This document shows positions 18,994 through 27,542 of a stretch of DNA of 34,477 nucleotides, one piece after another. How positions within the stretch are numbered: position 1 is the first letter of the stretch; each line of letters begins with the position of its first letter. A program made the translations under genes and the position numbers. The notes under the pieces are model-generated. The model was not told the DNA's origin. It did no database searches and was given only the letters and a program-made list of their open reading frames with translations. Source of the DNA: Sporosarcina aquimarina. Lineage in GTDB: Bacteria; Bacillota; Bacilli; Bacillales_A; Planococcaceae. The stretch spans positions 1 through 34,477 of the forward strand of contig NZ_JACLBZ010000042.1 of the NCBI RefSeq assembly GCF_019748715.1. Reading direction: 5' to 3'.

Positions 18994-19031
18994 AAAACCG
19001 CTGTCTCCGATTAATTGGAGACAGCGGTTTT
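18994..19031. terminator. Bidirectional terminator between metH/array and cotD-like gene
   Basis: A perfect 15-bp stem, AAAACCGCTGTCTCC and GGAGACAGCGGTTTT, with an 8-base AT-rich loop. T-runs are present on both strands. It ends both the metH transcript, including the repeat array, and the convergent spore-coat gene. Confidence 0.93.
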
Positions 19032-19049
19032 CATTTCCTTGATGAACGA

Positions 19050-19391
19050 TTAACGGCAGCAACCTCTGCGCCGGCCACATCCTCCGCCGCCCCACATTCC
19101 ATGTCCATGTCCATGTCCATGTCCATGAGAAGGTCCTCTGCCTGGCATTATCATAGAGCCCATAACATCCTGAGTTGTCTCTGTATAATAATGTTGCGGT
19201 ACCCCTACTACGTTATGGCGATTAACGTTCACAATCGGGTGAATATAAGGAATTTCTTGCGGAGAAAAGCAATCATTATAACGGTACTGTGTTGGACAAA
19301 CGATTGGCTGCATCTGAAAACCTGGTTGTTGCCCCTGCATTCCTGGGAATTGTCCTGACATACCAGGATATTGTCCTTGATTCATCATCAT
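19050..19391 (-). CDS. CotD-family spore coat protein
   Basis: 113 aa, no membrane segment, rich in Gln, Gly, Pro, His and Met. The first 27 residues are a PGM/PGF-GQ low-complexity tract. The middle VCPTQYRYNDCFSPQEIPYIHP and the following VNRHNVVGVPQHYY-type stretch resemble CotD-type inner coat proteins. The tail has five His-Gly dipeptides encoded by a 6-bp repeat and ends in a Cys/Arg-rich GCGRRRGCCR. GGAGGTGAG precedes the ATG at 19391. A CATGTAATA-like element upstream (about 19417-19425) recalls a late mother-cell -10, but no clear -35 was found. Assignment is by composition and CotD-like motifs. Confidence 0.72.
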   Translation of the reverse strand: MMMNQGQYPGMSGQFPGMQGQQPGFQMQPIVCPTQYRYNDCFSPQEIPYIHPIVNVNRHNVVGVPQHYYTETTQDVMGSMIMPGRGPSHGHGHGHGHGMWGGGGCGRRRGCCR

Positions 19392-19481
19392 TTTCTCACC
19401 TCCTATACCCTATTACATGCCAGCCTACAGAATTATTACGGGCTAGCGCCGTGGGGATGTGGAAATTTATTGATATCAATT

Positions 19482-19527
19482 AAAAAAGAGCAATCCTTCC
19501 GCCTATATTTGGCGGTCTGAATCGCTC
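19482..19527 (-). terminator. Rho-independent terminator after the 65-aa protein gene
   Basis: On the minus strand GAGCGATTC pairs with GGATTGCTC, and inside it CCGCC pairs with GGCGG, followed by six T. It starts 10 bp after the stop at 19538. Confidence 0.85.
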
Positions 19528-19537
19528 CAATACTGCA

Positions 19538-19735
19538 TTAACCACATTGACGAGGATTCACTGATCGATCATATCCTTTTGTTTTTTCAATTGACTCCAA
19601 TTGCTTCATAATTAGTTTGCATTCATTTACTGGACATTGGGATGGAGCACCTTCGTCTACCATATTCAAAGAGCCTAAAAAGTCAAGATCACGACGCAAA
19701 TCCAGCTCAGCCGGATTAACAAATTGACGACCCAT
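19538..19735 (-). CDS. Hypothetical 65-aa protein beside the coat gene
   Basis: I do not recognise this protein. It is soluble, with a charged N-terminal half (ELDLRRDLDFLGSL), a CPVNEC cysteine pair in the middle, a short helix (LIMKQLESIEKTKG) and a final Cys-Gly. AAAGGATG lies 8 bases before the ATG and a strong terminator follows, which supports a real gene. A CATATAATA element on the minus strand about 100 bp upstream fits a sporulation-type -10 (CATANNNTA), and its neighbour is a coat gene, so a sporulation role is possible but unproven. Confidence 0.65.
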   Translation of the reverse strand: MGRQFVNPAELDLRRDLDFLGSLNMVDEGAPSQCPVNECKLIMKQLESIEKTKGYDRSVNPRQCG

Positions 19736-19905
19736 ACTTTTTCATCCTTTCTGTTGGATAGTTCACAAGACAAAACCAGCCAATTCACTACTGATCACAC
19801 GCCATACTTTGATAAATAAAAATACTCCATATATTATATGTGCGTGAAGATTCTTAGGAATGGGTATAGTAGGATATAACCTATTTATTGAAGGAGAGAG
19901 TTTGT

Positions 19906-20307
19906 ATGAATCGAAATCGAATTGTATTATTTGATGGCGAATGTAACTTTTGTGATGCGAGCGTACAGTTCATTATTAAACGTGATCCGTATCGATATTT
20001 TTCCTTCGCTTCCTTGCAGGACGACGTAGGGAAAGAACTTCGAAAACAATACCAGATTCCAGACAACGTCGACAGTTTAGTTTTAATCGAAAATGGGAAA
20101 GCGTATACAAAATCAAGTGCCGCTTTACGTATCGCAAAAAAGCTAGACGGACTCTGGCATTTAGCTTTCCTATTCATAGTCGTGCCGTCAGCAATCCGCA
20201 ACCGCGCATATGACTATATTGCAACGAATCGTTATAAATGGTTCGGTAAAAAAGAATTGTCTTGTATGCTGCCGACTCCTGAAGAGCGCCAGCGTTTTAT
20301 CGCGTAA
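19906..20307 (+). CDS. Thiol-disulfide oxidoreductase DCC family protein (DUF393, YuxK-like)
   Basis: 133 aa. The family signature DGECNFCD lies at about residues 10-17, giving the paired cysteines of a thioredoxin-like redox site. The fold continues through LVLIENGKAYTKSSAALRIAKKL and a hydrophobic stretch near 85-95. AAGGAGAG precedes the ATG at 19906; an earlier in-frame TTG overlaps the ribosome site and was not used. Its substrate is not known. It is a single gene ending in a shared terminator with the convergent DUF779 gene. Confidence 0.87.
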   Translation: MNRNRIVLFDGECNFCDASVQFIIKRDPYRYFSFASLQDDVGKELRKQYQIPDNVDSLVLIENGKAYTKSSAALRIAKKLDGLWHLAFLFIVVPSAIRNRAYDYIATNRYKWFGKKELSCMLPTPEERQRFIA

Positions 20308-20336
20308 AAAAGGCCTTCCGTTACCGGAAGGCCTTT
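20306..20336. terminator. Bidirectional terminator
   Basis: A GGCCTTCCG/CGGAAGGCC-type stem flanked by A-runs and T-runs. It overlaps the stop codon of the DCC gene and lies directly beyond the stop of the DUF779 gene, so it serves both convergent units. Confidence 0.88.
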
Positions 20337-20337
20337 A

Positions 20338-20694
20338 TCATGAAGTCAATTGCTTATATTCCTCATCCGTAAATGCGCGTGATCGAGAAAGGAATCGTTT
20401 CCCTTCCACTCCTTCAAGCGAAAACATACCTCCGCGACCTTCCACTACATCAATGATTACTTGTGTATGCTTCCAATATTCATACTGGCTTTTCATCATA
20501 TAGAAAGGCACATCGCCGATACGTCCTAACAATACATCTTGATCACCGATGAGCAGATCTCCTTCTTCGTAGCACATTGGGGAAGATCCATCACAGCAAC
20601 CGCCTGACTGATGAAACATTAAAGGTCCATGCTTCTTTTTCAGCAATTCAATGAGAGCTAATGCTTCTTCTGTTGCAATTACACGGTCTGGCAT
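20338..20694 (-). CDS. DUF779 family protein (aldehyde dehydrogenase-associated)
   Basis: 118 aa. The family's cysteine-rich segment FHQSGGCCDGSSPMCYE lies at about 27-43, followed by a GDLLIGDQDVLLGRIG region and the WKHTQVIIDVVEGRGGMFSLE stretch typical of DUF779. The family is repeatedly found next to aldehyde dehydrogenases of the acetaldehyde-oxidising type, as here, but its reaction is not established; the cysteines suggest metal binding (inference). It starts 53 bp after the dehydrogenase gene on the same strand, so the two form an operon. Confidence 0.88.
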   Translation of the reverse strand: MPDRVIATEEALALIELLKKKHGPLMFHQSGGCCDGSSPMCYEEGDLLIGDQDVLLGRIGDVPFYMMKSQYEYWKHTQVIIDVVEGRGGMFSLEGVEGKRFLSRSRAFTDEEYKQLTS

Positions 20695-20747
20695 GGGAAT
20701 TCCTCCATTTCACGTCGGATCCTATAGACAGATGCGTTTTATTTCAA

Positions 20748-22289
20748 TCAAAAGAATCCTTGCTTACTTTCATCGTAGCTCACTAGCATATTTTTCGTCT
20801 GCTGGTAATGAGCCAACATCTGCAGATGGTTCTCACGGCCGATACCGGATGCTTTATAGCCCCCAAATGCAGAGTGTGCAGGATATGCGTGGTAGCAATT
20901 TGTCCACACACGGCCAGCTTGAATGCCGCGCCCAAAACGATATGCTGTATTCATATCACGCGTCCAGACACCTGCCCCTAAGCCGTATAGCGTATCATTG
21001 GCAATTTCAAGTGCTTCTTCTTTATCTTTAAACGTCGTAACCGCCACGACTGGACCAAAGATCTCTTCTTGGAAAATACGCATCTTATTATCACCCTTGA
21101 ACACAGTAGGTTTCACGTAGTAACCATCTTTCAAGTCGCCTTCCAGTTCGTTTTTCTCTCCGCCTGCAAGACATTCTGCGCCTTCTTGTTTTCCGATATC
21201 CATGTAAGACAGGATTTTTTCCATTTGCTCCGTAGATGCTTGTGCTCCCATCATTACTGAAGGATCAAGCGGATTTCCTGTCTTGATCGCTTTAACACGC
21301 TCTATTGCGCGCTCCATAAATTTATCGTAGATTGATTCTTGAATCAACGCACGAGATGGACATGTACATACTTCTCCTTGGTTCAGGGCAAACATGACAA
21401 AACCTTCGATTGCTTTGTCAAAGAATTCATCATCTGCATCCATGATATCCTCAAAGAAAATGTTCGGTGATTTTCCGCCAAGTTCTAATGTCACCGGAAT
21501 CAAATTTTGTGATGCATATTGCATAATTAGGCGACCTGTTGTCGTCTCACCAGTGAATGCAACCTTGTTGATCCGAGGATTAGACGCCAATGGCTTCCCT
21601 GCTTCTACGCCAAACCCGTTCACTACGTTGAGGACTCCTGCCGGCAGCAAGTCTTCGATCAGCTCAACAAGAACTAAGATAGAAGCCGGTGTTTGCTCGG
21701 CAGGCTTCAAGACGACACAGTTCCCTGCCGCCAAGGCCGGAGCCAGTTTCCACACTCCCATAAGGATCGGGAAATTCCAAGGAATAATTTGACCCACTAC
21801 GCCTAACGGCTCATGGAAGTGGTATGATACCGTATTGTCGTCAATTTGGCTGATTCCACCTTCTTGTGCACGAATAGCAGAGGCAAAATAACGGAAATGA
21901 TCCACTGCCAATGGTAGATCGGCATTCAATGTCTCACGAACTGCTTTTCCGTTTTCCCACGACTCCGCAATCGCTAGCATCTCGAGATTTTCCTCAATAC
22001 GATCTGCAATCTTCAACAAAATATTGGCACGTTCAGTGACTGAGGTTTTTCCCCACGCCTCTTTTGCTGCATGAGCTGCATCAAGCGCCAGTTCGATATC
22101 TTCTGCTGTGGATCTTGCTACTTGAGTAAAAACTTTACCCGTCACAGGTGTTGGGTTATCGAAATACTGGCCATTCACCGGCGCCGTCCATTTACCGCCG
22201 ATAAAATTATCGTAACGTTCTTTAAAATGAACCTTTGCACCTTCTGAATTCGGATTTGCATATACCTTGTTTTCTGAAGCTTGTACCAT
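20748..22289 (-). CDS. NAD-dependent aldehyde dehydrogenase (acetaldehyde-type)
   Basis: 513 aa, cytoplasmic, oxidises an aldehyde to the acid with NAD. The Rossmann segment holds [19 protein letters not shown]. The catalytic base lies in [12 protein letters not shown], and the nucleophile cysteine in [14 protein letters not shown] (the neighbouring second Cys is common in the ExaC/AldB-like group). The partnership with DUF779 supports acetaldehyde or short-chain substrates. AGGGAGTG lies 9 bases before the ATG. A promoter and a cre box about 100-157 bp upstream suggest carbon catabolite repression by CcpA. Confidence 0.94.
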   Translation of the reverse strand: MVQASENKVYANPNSEGAKVHFKERYDNFIGGKWTAPVNGQYFDNPTPVTGKVFTQVARSTAEDIELALDAAHAAKEAWGKTSVTERANILLKIADRIEENLEMLAIAESWENGKAVRETLNADLPLAVDHFRYFASAIRAQEGGISQIDDNTVSYHFHEPLGVVGQIIPWNFPILMGVWKLAPALAAGNCVVLKPAEQTPASILVLVELIEDLLPAGVLNVVNGFGVEAGKPLASNPRINKVAFTGETTTGRLIMQYASQNLIPVTLELGGKSPNIFFEDIMDADDEFFDKAIEGFVMFALNQGEVCTCPSRALIQESIYDKFMERAIERVKAIKTGNPLDPSVMMGAQASTEQMEKILSYMDIGKQEGAECLAGGEKNELEGDLKDGYYVKPTVFKGDNKMRIFQEEIFGPVVAVTTFKDKEEALEIANDTLYGLGAGVWTRDMNTAYRFGRGIQAGRVWTNCYHAYPAHSAFGGYKASGIGRENHLQMLAHYQQTKNMLVSYDESKQGFF

Positions 22290-22390
22290 ACTGCGTCACA
22301 CTCCCTATTCTCTTTATTTTGCTTGTATTCTAGTGCAATCGTTTTTGCACACAAAGCCACTATACGAATATCAAGAACACGTTATGCATA

Positions 22391-22446
22391 ATGATTGCGC
22401 TTACATATGCTATTTTTATTCTATCTGAAAATTATATATCTTTCAA
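22391..22446 (-). promoter_or_regulatory. Aldehyde dehydrogenase promoter with cre box
   Basis: On the minus strand -35 TTGAAA (22441-22446), a 17-bp spacer and -10 TAGAAT (22418-22423). Downstream of the start lies ATGTAAGCGCAATCAT (22391-22406), which fits the B. subtilis CcpA consensus WTGNAANCGNWNNCW at every fixed position. A cre placed just after the start usually represses. Confidence 0.78.
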
Positions 22447-22575
22447 CTAATTACTATTCAAATTAATACTGTCGTAGTGAATTTATCAATTTCATAGGTT
22501 GGTAAGGATTCATTAATAATTTGTTCATAACTTGGCTGTATGATGAAAGAAATACAAATGACAGGGGTTGTCAAT

Positions 22576-23721
22576 ATGGAAGGTAAAGCAGCAAAAAAGT
22601 TACTCTCTATTGTCGGTTCAGGTGTTGTAGGCTCTATGCTGACGCTTGGCGTTGTTGCCAACACCGATTGGTTAGGGTCTCCGAAGGAAGTAGAATCAGC
22701 AAATATAGATACTCCTACATATGAGGTCGAGAAGGTGTCCACTGCACCAACAGATTCATTGGCCGATATGGTAGAACAGTCTTCAAAAGCTATTGTTGGC
22801 GTAGTTAATTATCAAACGGCAGGCAATCGTTTTGCTGAGGCTGCGACAGAGCAAATGGCGGGCACTGGTTCCGGTGTCATCTACAAAATTGACGATAAAT
22901 ATGCGTATATCGTAACGAATAATCATGTCATTGAGGGTGCACAAAAGATTGAAGTCACATTAGATAAAGGCGTAAAAGCATCGGCAAAACTTTTAGGCAC
23001 AGATGCACTGACGGATATCGCGGTCTTACAAATCGATAAAAAGTTCGCAACTACTGCAGTGACGTTCGGAGATTCAAGTTTATTGAGAGCGGGAGACTCC
23101 GTAATCGCGATCGGTAATCCACTTGGTCTTGATTTTTCCGGCACCGTAACAAAAGGAATCGTTAGTTCAGTGTCTCGTACATTGGACGTCAATACATCAG
23201 CAGGAACCTGGCAGACAGAAGTTATTCAGACAGACGCAGCAATCAATAGCGGAAACAGCGGCGGTGCTTTGTTCAATACGGCAGGTGAAGTCATCGGTAT
23301 CAACAGTCTAAAAGTAGCGCAAAGTGGTGTGGAAGGAATAGGATTTGCTATTCCAAGTAATGAAGTGAAAACATTGGTCGAACAACTTACAGAAAAAGGA
23401 CAAATCGAACGGCCCTATCTCGGAGTAAGTTTAGCGGACTTAGCGGAAATTCCCTATATGTATGTCAAGGATTTACCCGAAGCTGTCAAAGGCGGCGTGA
23501 TGGTAACAGGAATAGAACCCAATTCTGCAGCAGATCAAGCCGGCTTGAAAGAACAGGATGTCATCACCGAGATAAATGGTGAATCAATTGACAATTCTAT
23601 GGAACTGCGTAAATATCTATACTCCAAACTACAAATCGGCAGCAAGGCAAACATCACTATATACCGTAATGGTGAAAAACAGCAAGTGAGTGTCAAATTT
23701 AGTGGTGGACAAATGAAATAA
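22576..23721 (+). CDS. htrA: HtrA/DegP-like membrane-anchored serine protease
   Basis: Surface quality-control protease. 381 aa. A short N-terminal cytoplasmic part and one membrane anchor lie at about 8-27. A trypsin-like domain follows with triad H117 (TNNHVIEGA), D147 (ALTDIAVLQID) and S228 (NSGNSGGALF). One PDZ domain lies at about 275-380. I use the ATG at 22576, which has AGGGG 8 bases upstream; the ATG 36 bases earlier has no ribosome site. Bacillales carry several paralogues (HtrA, HtrB, YyxA) and I cannot tell which this matches. The two-component pair downstream may regulate it, as CssRS does in B. subtilis (inference). Confidence 0.93.
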   Translation: MEGKAAKKLLSIVGSGVVGSMLTLGVVANTDWLGSPKEVESANIDTPTYEVEKVSTAPTDSLADMVEQSSKAIVGVVNYQTAGNRFAEAATEQMAGTGSGVIYKIDDKYAYIVTNNHVIEGAQKIEVTLDKGVKASAKLLGTDALTDIAVLQIDKKFATTAVTFGDSSLLRAGDSVIAIGNPLGLDFSGTVTKGIVSSVSRTLDVNTSAGTWQTEVIQTDAAINSGNSGGALFNTAGEVIGINSLKVAQSGVEGIGFAIPSNEVKTLVEQLTEKGQIERPYLGVSLADLAEIPYMYVKDLPEAVKGGVMVTGIEPNSAADQAGLKEQDVITEINGESIDNSMELRKYLYSKLQIGSKANITIYRNGEKQQVSVKFSGGQMK

Positions 23722-23729
23722 TCGACGCA

Positions 23730-23763
23730 AGAGGCAGCTTTTACGCTGTCTCTTATTTGTTTA
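23730..23763 (+). terminator. Rho-independent terminator after the htrA-like gene
   Basis: AGAGGCAGC pairs with GCTGTCTCT (one G-T) across a TTTTAC loop, then a T-rich tail. It separates the protease from the two-component genes. Confidence 0.75.
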
Positions 23764-23859
23764 TAGCACTACAGACAAACACGCGGCCAAAATACTCTTC
23801 ATTGCATTTTCCACGTTTTCGTACTATTTTTAGATACAAAGATGCAAGGAGGTCGTACA

Positions 23860-24555
23860 ATGAAGATTCTGGTGATTGAGGACAATGACAGTGTCTCTTC
23901 CATGATTAGATTATTCTTTGAAAAGGAAGGCATCGAAGGGGCGTTTGAAGCAAACGGGTTGGACGGTTATGAACGGGCGATCTCTTCTGCATGGGACTGC
24001 CTCATCATTGATTGGATGCTGCCGGATCTTGATGGTTTAACGATTTGCCACAAACTGAGGGAGCGCGGAATTGAAGTGCCAATCATTATGCTGACTGCAA
24101 AAGATGGAGAAGCGGATCAAGTGCTCGGCTTTGAGATGGGGGTTGATGATTATGTCACGAAACCGTTCAGCCCTCTCGCCTTGATGGCACGAATTAAAGC
24201 AGTGACACGCCGATATACACCAAAGGTACAGGATGATGCGGTTCCAATCCATACCTCCTATTTCCGACTGAACCCCAATACACGCGAAGTATGGGTACAA
24301 GACAGCTTGGTCACCAATTTGACGCCCAAGGAATTTGATTTACTTTATTTTTTCATTCGACATCCTAAACAGGTCTTCACACGTGACCAACTGCTCGATC
24401 AGGTGTGGGGATATGACTTCTATGGTGATGATCGTACGGTAGATGTTCATATTAAACGACTCCGTTCGAAGCTGTCGCTGCCTGAACACCCATTTTTCCA
24501 TACTGTCTGGGGAGTAGGCTATCGATTCGACGAAAGTGTTGTGACGAACCAGTGA
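23860..24555 (+). CDS. OmpR/PhoB-family response regulator
   Basis: 231 aa. The receiver domain is at about 1-115, with acidic pocket E7/D8, phospho-acceptor D51 (CLIIDWMLPD), Thr in IIMLTAKDG and Lys in VTKPFSP. A C-terminal winged-helix DNA-binding domain lies at about 130-228 (LTPKEFDLLYFFI, DRTVDVHIKRLRSKL). The ATG at 23860 follows AGGAGG; a longer in-frame reading starts before that site. It overlaps the kinase gene by 4 bases (GTGA). Adjacent to an HtrA-type protease, it could be CssR-like, a sensor of secretion stress, but the sequence alone does not settle this. Confidence 0.94.
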   Translation: MKILVIEDNDSVSSMIRLFFEKEGIEGAFEANGLDGYERAISSAWDCLIIDWMLPDLDGLTICHKLRERGIEVPIIMLTAKDGEADQVLGFEMGVDDYVTKPFSPLALMARIKAVTRRYTPKVQDDAVPIHTSYFRLNPNTREVWVQDSLVTNLTPKEFDLLYFFIRHPKQVFTRDQLLDQVWGYDFYGDDRTVDVHIKRLRSKLSLPEHPFFHTVWGVGYRFDESVVTNQ

Positions 24556-25955
24556 AGATCAAAACCTTTTATCAACAATTGCTCAGCCACTTCAGTGTTA
24601 TCCTCATCACTGTACTCGTGCTCAGCTTATCGCTGACACATTACTTGGAGACAGTCGTCTACGAGCAGAAAACAGATGAACTTAAGACGTACGGTCAAGC
24701 GATCCTAACTGACCTTAGACAAAGCACTCGCGGATCGAATGGAATTTTGAAGACCTACGGCCATGTCTTGGACACCCGTGCCATTCAATATAGTTTATTT
24801 GACGAACACTCTTCTATCGTTTATTCCACTGGACTGAAATCACCTTTAATTGAACTCAATCAAGAGGAATGGCATGCTTTGCAAAATGGTCAAACGGTAA
24901 CTGTCAAACAAGAATTCAAACGATTTGATGAAGCAGTCACCTTTGTCCTGTTGCCGTATTTTGAAAGACAGCAGTTTGGCGGCGGTGTATTACTGACCTC
25001 CCCTATTACAGGGTCACGCGCCATTATTTCTCAAATGAATCACTACGTCCTCTATGCGACAGGCGCAGCTGTACTTCTAGCCCTATTGCTGAGTGGCTTG
25101 TTGTCGATGATTCATGTGCGGCGGATCCAAAGGTTGCGCCGAGCCGCAGCCGCTGTGGCAGGCGGTGATTATACCGTTCGTGTCCCGTCATCAGAATTTG
25201 ATGAGATTGGCGAATTATCTAGGGATTTCAATGAAATGACCGACAAACTTGAGACTTCAATGAAGGAAATCGACACACTTGAAAAACGCAGACGGCAGTT
25301 CATGGCGGATGTCTCCCATGAACTGCGAACACCTCTTACCACGATTCGCGGAGTGATCGAAGGGTTGCGTGAGCGAATGATTTCTGAAGATGAACAAGAT
25401 AAAGCACTGCAGTTGGCACAGAATGAATCGAAACGACTGATTCGACTCGTCAACGAAAACTTGGATTACGAAAAGATCCGTGCCAATCAAATTCAATTGA
25501 ATAAGCAGAGACTTCCTCTGAAAGAACTCCTTGAAATGACTGCCGACCAACTTGAACATGCAGCAGCTGAACGTGGAAATACCATTATAGTCAATGCATC
25601 CGATCAGCTGTCTGTCTTTGCAGATTACGACCGGCTCATGCAAATTTTCATCAATATCACCAAAAACAGTATCCAATTTTGTGAAAACGGGACGATTACT
25701 CTAATTGCCAAGGAAAACGAGAAAGAAACGATTATCGAAATCGCAGATACGGGAATCGGCATGAACCCCGCTGAAATCGAACAAATTTGGGATCGTTTTT
25801 ATAAAGCTATCATTTCAAGAACTTCCACGCCGTACGGTGAATTTGGGCTTGGTCTTTCAATCGTCAAACAGCTTGTCCTACTACACGAGGGCGTGATCGA
25901 TGTACAGAGTGAAAAAGGCAAAGGTGCTCTCTTTACGATTAGATTGCCAAAATAA
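24552..25955 (+). CDS. Membrane sensor histidine kinase paired with the upstream regulator
   Basis: 467 aa. Membrane segment 1 is at about 12-30 and an extracytoplasmic sensor loop at about 31-160. Segment 2 is at about 165-187, followed by HAMP at about 188-243. The HisKA helix has phospho-acceptor H256 (ADVSHELRTPL). The ATPase domain has an N box (FINITKNSIQF), G1 (IADTGIGM), an F box (DRFYK) and G2 (GLGLSIVKQL). Start GTG at 24552 overlaps the TGA of the regulator. A moderate-size outside loop next to an HtrA gene fits a CssS-like envelope-stress sensor (inference). Confidence 0.93.
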   Translation: MKIKTFYQQLLSHFSVILITVLVLSLSLTHYLETVVYEQKTDELKTYGQAILTDLRQSTRGSNGILKTYGHVLDTRAIQYSLFDEHSSIVYSTGLKSPLIELNQEEWHALQNGQTVTVKQEFKRFDEAVTFVLLPYFERQQFGGGVLLTSPITGSRAIISQMNHYVLYATGAAVLLALLLSGLLSMIHVRRIQRLRRAAAAVAGGDYTVRVPSSEFDEIGELSRDFNEMTDKLETSMKEIDTLEKRRRQFMADVSHELRTPLTTIRGVIEGLRERMISEDEQDKALQLAQNESKRLIRLVNENLDYEKIRANQIQLNKQRLPLKELLEMTADQLEHAAAERGNTIIVNASDQLSVFADYDRLMQIFINITKNSIQFCENGTITLIAKENEKETIIEIADTGIGMNPAEIEQIWDRFYKAIISRTSTPYGEFGLGLSIVKQLVLLHEGVIDVQSEKGKGALFTIRLPK

Positions 25956-25981
25956 AAAAAGCCGCTCACATAGCGGCTTTT
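25954..25981. terminator. Bidirectional terminator
   Basis: AAAAGCCGCT and AGCGGCTTTT form a 10-bp stem with a CACAT loop, with A-run and T-run flanks. It ends the kinase gene and the convergent DUF3238-like gene. Confidence 0.88.
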
Positions 25982-25986
25982 CGTGA

Positions 25987-27183
25987 TTAATTACACGTCA
26001 TATAACGCCAATAATCATCACCTAAGACACCTGATAAGTATGCCAGCCCTTCGCTTTCCGACTGACGTATAGTCCACCAATCACCGTCACCAAGCGATAG
26101 ATAGATCTCATGATGAGGAGCGTCGTTATGATAACCAACCAAATCGATATTTCCTCCACAATCCAGATGACCCTTCACTTCATAATGGATGGGTGGAGAA
26201 ACTGTCAGTGGATTCCCGACATCATGCACTATCTCAAAATTGATTTCTGACGGCTTCCCTTCCAAACGTTTGATTTCAATATCTTCTAACGATGCATGAC
26301 CATGACGCTTATAGCGTTTCAAATAATTCATGCCAATAGATGGACCGACAGCCTTCGTAAATTGAAGCGAGCTTTCTTCAATATTGAATTCACCTCGCAT
26401 ATCCACTCGCGTCCGATAACTTTTCCCTTCTGGGTCGAAATCCCGGTCATCACCAGCGAAGTATGGCAACGGAGACAAGAGATTAGGATTTTTCAGGATA
26501 TCTTCTTTTAAAAATGTAGTATAGCGAAACTTCCACCGATCTATTTCTAGCACCTTTTTACGCTTTGCCACCGGTTGCAATAAGTGATCCCGACAATTCA
26601 CTCGTATTGAAAACGTATAGCTTTCCTCCGTCGGCTTGTTCTCTGAACTAGGCGGCATCACTACTTCAAATGCTTTCGATACGATCGACTTACTGACATT
26701 CATTTGCTGATTGCTGTCAATTAGTGGACGAGTACCCAAAACACTATATGTAACCGCCTCGGACATGCTTGATTCTCGATCGATGAAGCGGTTATTCTCT
26801 ACGGTATCGAGATATATTCCATTACGGTAAATATCGTATTTTTCTACGCCTTTAATTCGCTCCCAAGACAAAGCAATTTGTGACGAAGCCGCAATTGTTG
26901 TGATGACCAAACGTTGTAGAGGATGTTCGTCTTCCACCCTGCTCGTTAAAGCAGATGTTTGAATCACTATGACGTCTTCTACTTTTTCGTCTTTTACACG
27001 TTCAATCGTATATTGAAATGGGTGTCTTGAATCGAGTTCTCCGTCAGTAAATTCAGCAACAGTCCCTTCATACAACTGCCGTTCATTTTTATAGACCCTA
27101 TAGTACCCTCCTGTATCACTCCAAACAAACGATAGCTCCCCCAATGAATGCTTCATACTTTGAACTTCGAATAATGGCTCCAT
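25987..27183 (-). CDS. DUF3238-like protein with two N-terminal fibronectin-III-like domains
   Basis: 398 aa without a signal peptide or membrane segment. Residues about 10-80 and 88-180 look like beta-sandwich fibronectin type III domains (SFVWSDTGGYYRVYKNERQLYEG; ALSWERIKGVEKYDIYRNG). The remaining 200 residues (FSIRVNCRDHLLQP onward, with YFAGDDRDFDPEG and IHYEVKGHLDCGGNIDLVGY) resemble DUF3238, a Bacillales domain of unknown role. AAGGAGC lies 10 bases before the ATG. It is a lone gene between convergent and divergent neighbours. The domain assignment is from memory of family patterns; the function is unknown. Confidence 0.75.
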   Translation of the reverse strand: MEPLFEVQSMKHSLGELSFVWSDTGGYYRVYKNERQLYEGTVAEFTDGELDSRHPFQYTIERVKDEKVEDVIVIQTSALTSRVEDEHPLQRLVITTIAASSQIALSWERIKGVEKYDIYRNGIYLDTVENNRFIDRESSMSEAVTYSVLGTRPLIDSNQQMNVSKSIVSKAFEVVMPPSSENKPTEESYTFSIRVNCRDHLLQPVAKRKKVLEIDRWKFRYTTFLKEDILKNPNLLSPLPYFAGDDRDFDPEGKSYRTRVDMRGEFNIEESSLQFTKAVGPSIGMNYLKRYKRHGHASLEDIEIKRLEGKPSEINFEIVHDVGNPLTVSPPIHYEVKGHLDCGGNIDLVGYHNDAPHHEIYLSLGDGDWWTIRQSESEGLAYLSGVLGDDYWRYMTCN

Positions 27184-27330
27184 TTTTCATCTGCTCCTTT
27201 TTATTCATTTCATATCAATCGACTGTTTCATTTCAGACACTTATGCAACATTGGGCATATGTGTTTACCTACTTCTTCTATGTGTTATCTATCATTTTTA
27301 TACAATTCATTCTGCTCATCCCAGTATCGT

Positions 27331-27359
27331 TTTATCCTTCTGTAAATATATGCTACAAT
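27331..27359 (+). promoter_or_regulatory. Candidate promoter of the thiamine operon
   Basis: -10 TACAAT (27354-27359) with extended TGC, and a weak -35 TTTATC (27331-27336) 17 bp upstream. It lies 24 bp before the TPP aptamer, at the right place to start the leader. Confidence 0.6.
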
Positions 27360-27382
27360 CAATATGTCTGATTCATATTCAC

Positions 27383-27472
27383 CACTAGGGGAGCCCGGTT
27401 TAATGGGCTGAGATGCATTTACCGCAAACCCTTGGAACCTGATCTAGTCATACTAGCGAAGGGAAGTGGGTA
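27383..27472 (+). promoter_or_regulatory. TPP riboswitch (THI box)
   Basis: The aptamer signature is complete: ACTAGGGGAGCCC, then GGGCTGAGATGCA, ACCCTTGGAACCTGATCTAGT, and CATACTAGCGAAGGGAAGTGG. It binds thiamine pyrophosphate and, with the terminator 16 bp downstream, should shut off thiM-thiD-thiE when TPP is high. Confidence 0.97.
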
Positions 27473-27487
27473 GTTATCGTACCCAAC

Positions 27488-27510
27488 AGCCCATTTCGAA
27501 TGGGCTTTTT
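27488..27510 (+). terminator. Terminator of the TPP riboswitch expression platform
   Basis: AGCCCATT and AATGGGCT form a stem with a TCG loop and five T. It lies between the aptamer and thiM. Confidence 0.9.
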
Positions 27511-27542
27511 GTATATATACCTTTATAGAGAGGAAGAGAAAC

